A stretch of 7,158 nt of DNA from Bacteroidales bacterium (GCA_012511135.1 JAAZGQ010000402.1:1-7158), one strand, 5' to 3'. Shown: positions 1-7,158, counted from the stretch's first letter. The notes: generated by a model from the sequence alone, not told the origin. Numbers and translations are program-made.

Positions 1-149
1 GGCTCCGACCACCCCCAGAGTTTGGTTTCCTCTTGTTGTTGTAGGAGCATATTGCTCGAAATAAAGGCAGGCAAACGAATTTTAGCCTCCATTTTTTCAG
101 GCAGTACAAGACATAAAACCAAGGCAAGCAAATAAGCGGAGTATTTCAT
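1..149 (-). CDS. Sialate O-acetylesterase-like (SASA/SGNH family) carbohydrate esterase, N-terminal fragment
   Basis: Partial gene: the start codon is at 149-147 and the frame stays open to the window edge, giving 49 complete codons. The protein opens with MKYSAYLLALVLCLVLP, a Sec signal peptide with probable cleavage after Ala22 (MEA/KIR). The mature start, IRLPAFISSNMLLQQQ (residues 24-39), followed by LWGWSEP (44-50), matches the family opening of sialate O-acetylesterase-like proteins, usually of the form LP-x-x-F-S-D-x-M-V-L-Q followed by a W-G-W-A-x-P-G-like segment. Family members remove O-acetyl groups from sugars; in Bacteroidota PULs they often act on acetylated plant glycans rather than sialic acid, so the family name should not be read as the substrate. 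The SGNH catalytic Ser and His/Asp lie outside the window. It starts 4 bp after the GH106 stop codon, so co-transcription is very likely. The start fits because the signal peptide begins directly there; no Shine-Dalgarno motif is visible. The family call rests on only about 27 mature residues. Confidence 0.8.
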   Translation of the reverse strand, partial: MKYSAYLLALVLCLVLPEKMEAKIRLPAFISSNMLLQQQEETKLWGWSE

Positions 150-153
150 AGTA

Positions 154-3100
154 TTAAGGTTGATTTATTGCCCAAATTAATTTGATATCTCCCTGAAGAC
201 CTGACTCTTGTAAATACTCTACCGGGAAATTTTGCAAGTTGAAGCCCTCGCGCGAAGGGGATCTCTTGAGCCTCCATATACGAGCATTCGTCCAAAAGTC
301 ATCCTCTTGAATCAAGCCGTGATTGAAGGCTTGCACCCGATTGTACCAGTTATTGGCAACAGTGATTCTGAGTTCGTTTTTGCCGGACTTAATTTGCTCA
401 GCTACATCCAATCTGAAAGGTTGAGTCCAAAGAATACCGCAGGATTTTCCATTCAGATAAACTTCAGCCATCACATTCAGGGTATCGAATTTAAGATATA
501 CTTTTTCTGCCCCGGGTTTTTTATCCAGAGTGAAAGTTGAATGGTATTCTGCTGTACCTGCATAATATTTAAGATCGGTATCCTCGGCCCGGCTCCAATC
601 AAATAAGTCAGGGCTCTCTATGCTCTTGTCGAGTGCATTAAAACGTATTTGCCAGGAACTAAAATTCAGGTTTTGTACTTTCCATTCCACAGATTGGCTT
701 TTGCTTTCCTGTTTGGTTTTATTCCGCAGAACTATAAAACCGGACTGTGCCGGGGACAATTCCAGGCGGACTATGGTTCTGCCCTGCTCAATGCGCCAAT
801 GATTGATTTCTTTGATTTCTGCACTTTGAGGATCAAACCACTCAGGAATTCGGCCATCTCCGCGCAGAGAAACTTCTACTGTCCGTTTCGTATCGAGCTG
901 ATTGGAAATAAACCAACTATCCTTTTCATCAACTTTGCGATGATTCCAGGCAAGGTCATACAAGGCTCTGCCCTGAGAATCTTTAAACAGAACATCTGCT
1001 TCCAATCCGTAACGATTTAAATTTTCTTCCTTATAAGGCAAAAGGCAAGCTTGCTTTTGTGCTTGTTCCCAGATAGCGGCGGTAAGTTGTTCCAATCCCT
1101 GATTGCTTTGCTCTTTTTGATAATAATCCGGAATGCCGGTCGGGCGTTTGGCAGGTAATAAAACAATTACCCCCGCGTCCTGAAGTTCTTTTATTTTGCG
1201 TGCTACTTCGAGGCTCATGTAACCGGCATCAGGGGCCATTTGATGCGGCTCGGGAAATACCAGCACTCTGTAGCTGGCACCACCCGGCAAGATCATACGG
1301 CCGTTTTCGGCACGGGCCAAACGCAAGAAAACATCCTTGTTGAAAGAATCGTATTTATAGCCCCTAAGGGGATCTATCCATTGATCGGCCGTATACATAT
1401 TGGCCGAAGCCGTCACATTGACCGAAGTGGAATGCATAGGTACTCCTCTGTTGGCCCTGCGCTCCCGTTCCATGGCTACTGCTTCTTCTCCAAACAAGCC
1501 GGGTAAAGAAGCCACCAGGCGATCAGGCAAAATGGCTCTGCGGGGAAGTTCTTCCCCCGTAAACACTGCAATATCGTTAACTGGAACACCTTGCTGCAAC
1601 ATGGCCTGACAACGATTGATGTAATTGACCCATTCCGAAGCATAAGGCCACCAGGTTTGTCCTCTTTGCATAAACAAACCTATGCCGTCCAGGGTCATCC
1701 CCGGATATTTTCCCACAAAGGGATGGTGACAATACACGTGAAAAAACAATTTATTCATCCCCTGCGCAAAATTAAAATCGCCCAGTGTTTTTACCATACG
1801 GGGATGTTCTTTCCATTCCCCTCTAAGCTGGGTAAAGCCTTCGGCCTGTACAATATTTTTGCCGTAAATATGTGCTCCCGAAATGGCATCAGCCATGTCG
1901 TTGGGCTTATCGTGCGTGGGACTGTCCAGCCAATATTCGCCCATGGGCAGATCTACCTGCTGATAATGCAGCATGCCGTCGCTGAGCATGGTTGGAGAAA
2001 CACATTCCGAAGAAAATACACAACCCTTCTCCTTGGCCAATTGGCTCAAAGTAGCAAAAAACACTTCGTTGATTAGCTCTGCCACGGTCTGGCGAATGTC
2101 CAGCAACACACCTTCCGAAATTTCTGCGCTGCCAATGGGAATGCCGGCGTACAAGGGTAAAAAGGGCAAGAGATCGTAGGAACGTCGTTGACGGAATTCT
2201 TCCAGAAATTTAGGAGTCCAGTTTTGACTGCCACACTCCCAGCTGTCGGAATGCATGTTGGTCAGAACCCTTTTTAGCAGTTTTTTGTCTACATGCTTGT
2301 ATACTGCACCAAACCAATTGTCGAACTGAATACGAACAGCTTCGGGATTGAATTTATCGCATTCCAATCCCCTGGCTCCTCCTCCGGTTTCATTCTCATG
2401 CCCTGTAGAAGTATGTCCCATTCTCAATATCAACCAGTCGCCCTGTGGCAGGTTCAGATTGTTCAGGTTTCCGGACTCGTCCATTTTATCACTGATGTTG
2501 ATAATATCTCCGGGCTGAACACTGTTAGCCATCGACAAATTGTATTCTGTGGTTCGTTGGCTTAAACGCCATACCACTCCGCTTTTGCCTTCGAAATTTT
2601 CTATCAACGGCCGGCTGTTGAGCCTTATTTGGGTAATACTGAGCTCGGGTTTCCATTTGGCCGGATCAATATCTTCGGCGGCCGGTTCAGTACCCTCGGG
2701 TGACCAATAAAAACGGTAATACCTGGCTGTTGTTTCAGGCAAGCTGTATGTGGCATCGGCATCAGTGTCCTGCCATCCTCTGCGGGCGGGAATCAACTGC
2801 TTGATTTCACGAAAATTCTTTCCGTCTTTGCTGACAGCCACCCGCAAACGATGCGCCTGGAAATTGTTGCCTCCTGTCACAATACTGAGAGAACGGGCTG
2901 TAAAAGGCTGATCAAAAGTATATTGAATCCAACAATCTTCCTTAGCCTTAAAACGACCTGAACCATCGAGCAAAAAACTTAATGTTTGTTTTTCGCTGGA
3001 GCTGACTTTAGGTTGTACGCTTTCGCTGCTCTCCATCGAAGGAGCAGGCAGGGCAAAAACAGCAATATCGCGGTAATAATCGATTTTGGTTTTGGGTTTG

Positions 3101-3564
3101 TCCAATTTGACTTGCTCAATCTGCCCTCCCTTGACCAGGGTTTCGGAATACACTACTTTTTGCATAGACATTTCCGGCCTAATCCAGGGGCCGCCGGCCA
3201 GGGCAAAACCATCGGAGATATGCATGCCCATTTTCAGTCCCAAACGATCGGCTTCTTCCATGGAATAACGCAACATCTCCCACCATGCATCCGAAAGTTG
3301 CAAAACTGTATTGGACATGTATTGTACCCTCGCAGAATCGCGTATAGGCATTAAATAAGCCCCTTCCAGACCAATTTCTTTCATGGCTTCCAGATCAGCT
3401 CTGATGCCTTCTTTGGTCACTGCTCCGTTGATCCAGTACCAAAAGATCCAGGGCTTAGCTGAATCCGGAGGATTCAAAAAATCTTTTTCCAGCGAATCGG
3501 CTTGCCGGCAGGAAAAAATACCCAGTAGTAAAAAGCTCAATAAGACAATGCTGGTTTTTTTCAT
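154..3564 (-). CDS. GH106-family glycoside hydrolase lipoprotein, probable alpha-L-rhamnosidase
   Basis: Complete 1136-residue protein. Residues 1-19 are a lipoprotein signal with lipobox IFSC (Cys19). The following RQADS lacks the acidic run typical of Bacteroidota surface-export signals, so a periplasm-facing anchor is likelier. Residues 28-75 (DFLNPPDSAKPWIFWYWING, then DLEAMKEIGLEGAYLMP) are the GH106 N-terminal signature. Around 190-320 is a discoidin/CBM-like beta-sandwich. Residues about 330-830 hold the catalytic barrel, with DSWE (Glu443), MGEYW (Glu543) and VQAEGFT (Glu575). From memory, the Bacteroides thetaiotaomicron GH106 enzyme BT0986 uses Glu461 and Glu593 as catalytic pair and Glu561 near its calcium; all three fall exactly 18 residues higher, supporting an intact active site. 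Residues about 955-1130 form a C-terminal galactose-binding-like sandwich (VYLNGKSCGILW). GH106 members remove alpha-linked L-rhamnose, notably from rhamnogalacturonans; the exact linkage cannot be read here. It lies between the GH2 and esterase genes. The start directly precedes the signal peptide and follows an A-rich leader. Confidence 0.9.
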   Translation of the reverse strand: MKKTSIVLLSFLLLGIFSCRQADSLEKDFLNPPDSAKPWIFWYWINGAVTKEGIRADLEAMKEIGLEGAYLMPIRDSARVQYMSNTVLQLSDAWWEMLRYSMEEADRLGLKMGMHISDGFALAGGPWIRPEMSMQKVVYSETLVKGGQIEQVKLDKPKTKIDYYRDIAVFALPAPSMESSESVQPKVSSSEKQTLSFLLDGSGRFKAKEDCWIQYTFDQPFTARSLSIVTGGNNFQAHRLRVAVSKDGKNFREIKQLIPARRGWQDTDADATYSLPETTARYYRFYWSPEGTEPAAEDIDPAKWKPELSITQIRLNSRPLIENFEGKSGVVWRLSQRTTEYNLSMANSVQPGDIINISDKMDESGNLNNLNLPQGDWLILRMGHTSTGHENETGGGARGLECDKFNPEAVRIQFDNWFGAVYKHVDKKLLKRVLTNMHSDSWECGSQNWTPKFLEEFRQRRSYDLLPFLPLYAGIPIGSAEISEGVLLDIRQTVAELINEVFFATLSQLAKEKGCVFSSECVSPTMLSDGMLHYQQVDLPMGEYWLDSPTHDKPNDMADAISGAHIYGKNIVQAEGFTQLRGEWKEHPRMVKTLGDFNFAQGMNKLFFHVYCHHPFVGKYPGMTLDGIGLFMQRGQTWWPYASEWVNYINRCQAMLQQGVPVNDIAVFTGEELPRRAILPDRLVASLPGLFGEEAVAMERERRANRGVPMHSTSVNVTASANMYTADQWIDPLRGYKYDSFNKDVFLRLARAENGRMILPGGASYRVLVFPEPHQMAPDAGYMSLEVARKIKELQDAGVIVLLPAKRPTGIPDYYQKEQSNQGLEQLTAAIWEQAQKQACLLPYKEENLNRYGLEADVLFKDSQGRALYDLAWNHRKVDEKDSWFISNQLDTKRTVEVSLRGDGRIPEWFDPQSAEIKEINHWRIEQGRTIVRLELSPAQSGFIVLRNKTKQESKSQSVEWKVQNLNFSSWQIRFNALDKSIESPDLFDWSRAEDTDLKYYAGTAEYHSTFTLDKKPGAEKVYLKFDTLNVMAEVYLNGKSCGILWTQPFRLDVAEQIKSGKNELRITVANNWYNRVQAFNHGLIQEDDFWTNARIWRLKRSPSREGFNLQNFPVEYLQESGLQGDIKLIWAINQP

Positions 3565-3668
3565 ATTGTTTGTTTGTAGTTAGTTTTGTTGCAGTTTTTT
3601 TGTTGCAGTTATCTGCTTCGACTCTGTTATAGGCCGTACAACAAAAGCCTTTTTAAATTTTATTTGTT
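3565..3668 (-). other. 104-bp intergenic leader between the GH2 and GH106 genes
   Basis: This is the only sizeable gap in the window; the other two junctions are 4 and 10 bp. Read on the minus strand it is A/T-rich, contains a duplicated 13-mer, and ends in ACTACAAACAAACAAT directly before the GH106 ATG, an A-rich, Shine-Dalgarno-free context common in Bacteroidota. I looked for the Bacteroidota promoter pattern (TTTG near -33, TAnnTTTG near -7). One TTTTG occurs on the minus strand at about 3643-3647, but no properly spaced TAnnTTTG follows. A short 4-bp stem (GCAG-ATAA-CTGC, 3605-3616) is too weak and lacks the U-run of an intrinsic terminator. It may be a translation leader, an RNA-processing site or a weak internal promoter; none is demonstrated. 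Confidence 0.5.
3584..3610 (-). repeat. Tandem 13-bp direct repeat in the GH106 leader
   Basis: Two identical copies of AACTGCAACAAAA (minus-strand reading; TTTTGTTGCAGTT on plus) occupy 3598-3610 and 3584-3596, separated by one A, giving a 14-bp period. The downstream copy ends 19 bp before the GH106 start codon. The copies are exact and sit inside the only long intergenic gap. They could be a replication-slippage duplication or a binding or processing element in the 5' leader; the sequence does not discriminate. Confidence 0.85.
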
Positions 3669-6600
3669 TTACAAACCTTCGATCCTGTAACGAAGTTGAG
3701 TTTTCTTCACCACATATTTTTTTAACACACCCGGGCCGCAGCTGCTGTTGCCCAAGCCCAATTGCTGGGCATCTATAGAACAAATCACCGCTTTTCGTGC
3801 TTGCAAATCAGTATAATGACGAGTATTGCTCAAGTCGGTAGCCAGGTAAGGCAGAGCAGAAAAAGCAAAAACATCTTCTACAGCTTTGATTTTTAAACCC
3901 TTATTCTTGCTGTTCTTCAGAATCAGGTATTGCGTTTCCTCGTGATTTCCGCTTTCCTGAGGTCTGGGATAAGGAAACAACTGATCGGCCACTGTCGATG
4001 ACCACAGGCCGGTTCGCATGCCGCTTTTACGGTCAGGATAAGTTTCCTCAGGCCCCAGGCCGTACCAGTTCAATTGATGCAAATCTTCTGAAAAAGCCCA
4101 GGCTACTCCCAGACGCGGCAGTACAGGCAATTCTCCTTGGGGATGAAATTGATGTTCGACATCTATACTGCCGTCTCCTCCTACTCTGTACAAAGAAGTA
4201 CAACGTATTGCCCCTTTGAGGTAGGAATAAAGGCTCTCTGTTTTGATTTCGGCCAGGCCATCAGGCATGAGGTTGCAACTGAAGCTTATCAGCTTTCTTT
4301 CCGGACTGGCCATTCCATGATTACTCCAGTCCTTGGCCAGCCAGTTGCCAAATCCGGCATCGTTGTCTGTGGGTGCCCTGTAGGCCTGAAAATCCGGCTG
4401 AGCAAACAGTTCTTTGTTCCCTGCCAGCATTTCTTGTTTCTTATAGATCAGAGAAATCAAGGCTCCTGTTTGTTTGTCCCATTGCTGGGTGAAGTTTTTG
4501 CCTTCAACAAACAAGCTGTTCTCTTTTTCGTTGAGCTTTATTTTTCCTTTTTTTTGCTCCAGGGCAGTCAAATCGGCTTTTTTCAGATTAAATTCTTCCC
4601 AGGCCAGTTCGTGCCCCCGGTCTGCCCATAAAGCATCCTCCTTGAGCACCAGGCTCAGCAACAGACGAACATCGCCCTGGTATTTTTTGCCAAAGCTCAG
4701 GGGAAGTTTCAATTCATGACTGTTCCCCGGGGCAACAGCAGGCAATTCTAAACTACCTGCTTCTATCGTTTTGCCGTCGGCAGTTACTTGCCAGCTAAGA
4801 CTGTATTGATCGAGGCTAAGGTGATGATGTCTATTGGTTATGCGGTAGTGTAAGTGGTCTTTGCCCTGTTCAAACAAAGCCGGCTGATAGACTTTTTTTA
4901 CTTCCCAATATTTGGGTGTGGTTTGCCGGTCGGCCAATATTACACCATTCAGGCAAAAGGCTTTGGAATTGGGGCGATCCCCAAAATCACCCCCAAAGGA
5001 CATTTGGATACGGCCGTCTTCCAAAGTTTTGGCCAGAGCCTGGTCGACCCAGTCCCAGATGAAGCCACCCAGCATACGGGGATGACTGTAGATTTCGTCC
5101 CAGTATTCTTTGAAATTTCCCAGTGCATTGCCCATACAATGTGCGTACTCGCTGGTCATGACCGGTCGCTCGTCGTTTGTGCTTTGAGCCATACTCAAGA
5201 GTCTTTCCCAGCGGGCGTTCTCCGGACGTTCTGCATCGGAGCCTTCGGGAATATTCGGATTCAGGTATTCCTCCTGAACACGCGGGTAAAAACGGGCTAT
5301 TACATCGACGGTTTCCGGATCTTTTACGCTGCCCTGAGCCCCTTCGTAATGAATTTTCCTACTGGGATCAAAATCCCGGATCCAGGCAGAAATAGCCGCA
5401 AAATTTGGACCGTAGCCTGATTCGTTGCCCAAAGACCAGAACACGATGCTGGGATGATTGCGATCGCGCATAACCATACGCACAGCCCTGTCCATAAAGG
5501 CAGCATGCCAGTCCGGCTCACTGGCCAGAAAACCTCTGAGCCCGTGGGTTTCGATGTTGGCTTCATCCATTACATAAATTCCGTATTCATCACAAAGTTC
5601 ATACCAGCGGATCACGTTGGGATAATGAGCGGTACGCACCGCATTTACGTTGGCTTGCTTCATAAGCAGAATGTCCTGCAGCATGCGTTCCTCGGTCATT
5701 ACCTTGCCGGTAAACGGGTCGTGTTCGTGACGGTTTACTCCGCGAAAACGTACGGGTTTGCCATTGATCAATACCTGACCACGGCTGATTTCCACGCTGC
5801 GAAATCCGACCTTGGTCTGCAATTTTTCCACAACCTGCCCCTGTTCGTTGTATAAGCACAATTCCAGTGTATAGAGGTAAGGCGTTTCGGCCGTCCATAA
5901 ATGCGGAGAGCTCACTTCGGCATCGAACCAGCCAAAACTGCGGGCTCCGCGTTGTGGTGTTCTGGCGTTGAGAATGTTGGAACGAATTTCACGATTTAGA
6001 ACAGGTACGGCATCCTGCTCAAGTGCTTGATCTAAAACAGCTTTCCCCTCTGCATCAAATAAATTGGCCCGGAGCACATAGCCTTCGGCCGTTTGTCCGT
6101 CGTAGACAGACAGTTTGGGTTCTATCAGCAAACGGGCATTTGTATAGGTGCTGTCCAGTTCGGTGCGTACCCCAAAATCATAAATACGAATCTTTTCGGT
6201 GACATACAGCGACACATCCCTGTATATACCAGACATACGCCACATATCCTGATCTTCGAGGTAACTGCCGTCACTGTATCGAAACACCTGAACGGCAATA
6301 AGATTCTTTCCCGCCTTTACACTGGAAGTAACATCAAACTCCGACATTTCCATGCTGCCCTGACTGTAACCCACAAACTGCCCGTTGATCCAGACATTAA
6401 AAGCACTCATGACACCGTCAAAGCGCAAGAATACTTTTTTGCCAGACCAATCTTGAGGCAATTCAAAAGAACGCCGGTAAGAACCAACAGGTGTTCTTTC
6501 GGTATAGGAGGTGTTTTGCGGATTGGGTGCCGAACTTACCAGGGGCGGATCAATTTTGAAAGAATAGCCCGCACTGATGTAAATCGGAGTACCGTAACCC

Positions 6601-6899
6601 TGCATTTCCCAATTGGATGGTACGGGCAACTCCGCCCAGTTCGCATCGTCGTAATCGTTTTGAAAAAAGAACAAAGGAGCTTCTTCGACCCTGGGGACAT
6701 AACGAAATTTCCAGTTCCCGTTGAGACTCATCGAACGGTCTTGCGTTTCTTCGACGAAAGGAACAAACGAAGCTCTGGCAGGCAGTCTGTTTATTTCCAA
6801 TACTTTATGATTCTCCCAGGGAGGTCGTATAGTTTGAGCACTACCGGGAAATATACTGTAAACGAGGCCGGCGATAAGCAGGCCGATGATCTTTTTCAT
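3669..6899 (-). CDS. lacZ: LacZ-type GH2 beta-galactosidase, secreted
   Basis: Complete 1076-residue protein. Residues 1-21 (ending PGSA, before QT) are a Sec signal peptide, so the mature enzyme is probably periplasmic, unlike cytoplasmic E. coli LacZ (1023 residues). The five-part LacZ layout is visible: jelly-roll sugar-binding domain (about 55-235), Ig-like domain (237-369), TIM barrel (370-670), second Ig-like DUF4981 domain (about 685-775) and the small-chain beta-sandwich (about 790-1070). The acid/base is Glu493 in WSLGNESG and the nucleophile Glu584 in SEYAHCMGN, matching E. coli Glu461 and Glu537. Other active-site counterparts are present: His391 (NRHEH), His425 (AHYPN), Tyr538, Trp615, Phe648 and Asn651. 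E. coli Trp999 is replaced by Cys1054 in GLGNSSCGPGV. The barrel is about 15 residues longer than LacZ between the two catalytic glutamates (about 545-575). The enzyme should release terminal beta-D-galactose; in this operon it probably acts on a pectin or arabinogalactan side chain rather than lactose. It starts 10 bp after the arabinofuranosidase-like gene. The symbol reflects family, not proven substrate. Confidence 0.94.
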   Translation of the reverse strand: MKKIIGLLIAGLVYSIFPGSAQTIRPPWENHKVLEINRLPARASFVPFVEETQDRSMSLNGNWKFRYVPRVEEAPLFFFQNDYDDANWAELPVPSNWEMQGYGTPIYISAGYSFKIDPPLVSSAPNPQNTSYTERTPVGSYRRSFELPQDWSGKKVFLRFDGVMSAFNVWINGQFVGYSQGSMEMSEFDVTSSVKAGKNLIAVQVFRYSDGSYLEDQDMWRMSGIYRDVSLYVTEKIRIYDFGVRTELDSTYTNARLLIEPKLSVYDGQTAEGYVLRANLFDAEGKAVLDQALEQDAVPVLNREIRSNILNARTPQRGARSFGWFDAEVSSPHLWTAETPYLYTLELCLYNEQGQVVEKLQTKVGFRSVEISRGQVLINGKPVRFRGVNRHEHDPFTGKVMTEERMLQDILLMKQANVNAVRTAHYPNVIRWYELCDEYGIYVMDEANIETHGLRGFLASEPDWHAAFMDRAVRMVMRDRNHPSIVFWSLGNESGYGPNFAAISAWIRDFDPSRKIHYEGAQGSVKDPETVDVIARFYPRVQEEYLNPNIPEGSDAERPENARWERLLSMAQSTNDERPVMTSEYAHCMGNALGNFKEYWDEIYSHPRMLGGFIWDWVDQALAKTLEDGRIQMSFGGDFGDRPNSKAFCLNGVILADRQTTPKYWEVKKVYQPALFEQGKDHLHYRITNRHHHLSLDQYSLSWQVTADGKTIEAGSLELPAVAPGNSHELKLPLSFGKKYQGDVRLLLSLVLKEDALWADRGHELAWEEFNLKKADLTALEQKKGKIKLNEKENSLFVEGKNFTQQWDKQTGALISLIYKKQEMLAGNKELFAQPDFQAYRAPTDNDAGFGNWLAKDWSNHGMASPERKLISFSCNLMPDGLAEIKTESLYSYLKGAIRCTSLYRVGGDGSIDVEHQFHPQGELPVLPRLGVAWAFSEDLHQLNWYGLGPEETYPDRKSGMRTGLWSSTVADQLFPYPRPQESGNHEETQYLILKNSKNKGLKIKAVEDVFAFSALPYLATDLSNTRHYTDLQARKAVICSIDAQQLGLGNSSCGPGVLKKYVVKKTQLRYRIEGL

Positions 6900-6909
6900 A
6901 ACAAAATGT

Positions 6910-7158
6910 TTAGCGGTCCAGAGGCATCCATACCGTCATCTCTTCAAAACCCCTGTTTCCGAAAGCATAATAAGGAATTAAACGTACCGGTACTTTCTTT
7001 TTGGCCGGCGACACTTCCCGGTAAAGTACATTTTCCCAGTTTTGCTGTTCCACATACCAGGCTTGTCCCTTCAGGCTCATCAGGCGGCTGCCGTCTATTT
7101 CCATCATTTCGGGTTCAAATGCAATATCCGATGGAATGCTAATATTATCGATCTCATA
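6910..7158 (-). CDS. GH127/GH146-type (DUF1680) beta-L-arabinofuranosidase, C-terminal fragment
   Basis: Partial gene: the frame is open from the window edge at 7158 to a TAA at 6912-6910, giving the last 82 residues. An internal ATG pair at 7107-7102 is not taken as the start because the frame continues upstream with plausible coding (IPSDIAFEPE). The C-terminal segment VPVRLIPYYAFGNRG followed by EMTVWMP matches the characteristic end of DUF1680 proteins, which usually finish with a proline-tyrosine, an N-R-G and an M-x-V-W-x-P motif. Characterised members (GH127, GH146) are retaining beta-L-arabinofuranosidases that use a zinc-bound cysteine nucleophile; that active site and the N-terminus are outside the window, so activity and export signal cannot be judged. 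The stop codon lies 10 bp before the GH2 start, so the two are very probably co-transcribed. The call rests mainly on about 30 C-terminal residues. Confidence 0.78.
   Translation of the reverse strand, partial: YEIDNISIPSDIAFEPEMMEIDGSRLMSLKGQAWYVEQQNWENVLYREVSPAKKKVPVRLIPYYAFGNRGFEEMTVWMPLDR

Noticed and set aside
1591..2076. 161-codon plus-strand open frame
   Set aside because: It is antisense to the catalytic core of the GH106 gene and has no recognisable motif.
3605..3616. Short inverted repeat GCAG-ATAA-CTGC as a terminator
   Set aside because: The stem is only 4 bp and is followed on the minus strand by A-rich rather than T-rich sequence, so it does not look like an intrinsic terminator.
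3635..3665. Bacteroidota -33/-7 promoter for the GH106 gene
   Set aside because: A TTTTG is present on the minus strand, but no TAnnTTTG follows at the expected spacing; the nearest TATAAC is only about 10 bp away.
3580..3783. 67-codon minus-strand open frame spanning the GH2/GH106 gap
   Set aside because: It overlaps the GH2 C-terminus in another frame. It contains no signal or domain and its end is simply the translated 13-bp repeat (ATKKLQQN).
4854..5420. 188-codon plus-strand open frame
   Set aside because: It is entirely antisense to the TIM barrel of the GH2 gene, whose conserved active-site motifs fix the true frame; the plus-strand product resembles no family I know.
6910..7107. 65-residue stand-alone small gene starting at the internal ATG
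   Set aside because: The same frame stays open to the window edge and the C-terminus matches the end of DUF1680 proteins, so it is the tail of a larger truncated gene.
6093..7142. 349-codon open frame on the plus strand
   Set aside because: It lies antisense to the 5' part of the GH2 gene and the end of the DUF1680 gene, both clear from motifs on the minus strand. Its translation shows no recognisable domain, and it fits a chance frame opened by the codon composition of the opposite strand.

Overview
The window reads as one stretch of a carbohydrate-degradation operon from a member of the Bacteroidota. All four genes lie on the minus strand, so transcription runs from high to low coordinates. 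The lineage call rests on several things: start codons are preceded by A/T-rich sequence with no Shine-Dalgarno motif, the protein families are typical of Bacteroidota polysaccharide utilization loci (PULs), every protein whose N-terminus is visible carries an export signal, and genes are packed closely. I cannot resolve the genus.

In transcription order: (1) 7158-6910, the last 82 residues of a GH127/GH146-type (DUF1680) protein, a family of beta-L-arabinofuranosidases; (2) 6899-3669, a complete secreted LacZ-type GH2 beta-galactosidase of 1076 residues, starting 10 bp after gene 1; (3) after a 104-bp gap holding a 13-bp tandem repeat, 3564-154, a complete 1136-residue lipoprotein of the GH106 alpha-L-rhamnosidase family; (4) 149-1, the first 49 complete codons of a secreted sialate O-acetylesterase-like (SASA/SGNH) carbohydrate esterase, starting 4 bp after gene 3.

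The enzymes suit stepwise, probably periplasmic, removal of L-arabinose, D-galactose, L-rhamnose and acetyl groups from a branched plant glycan. A pectic rhamnogalacturonan (I or II) or an arabinogalactan-decorated pectin is most plausible. No SusC/SusD pair, sensor/regulator, transporter, mobile element, tRNA, rRNA or CRISPR array is visible. The window is an ordinary though well-preserved PUL segment. I found no evidence of a new kind of system. The points most worth checking are substrate specificity, the repeat-bearing leader before the GH106 gene, and the Trp-to-Cys change in the GH2 active-site loop.
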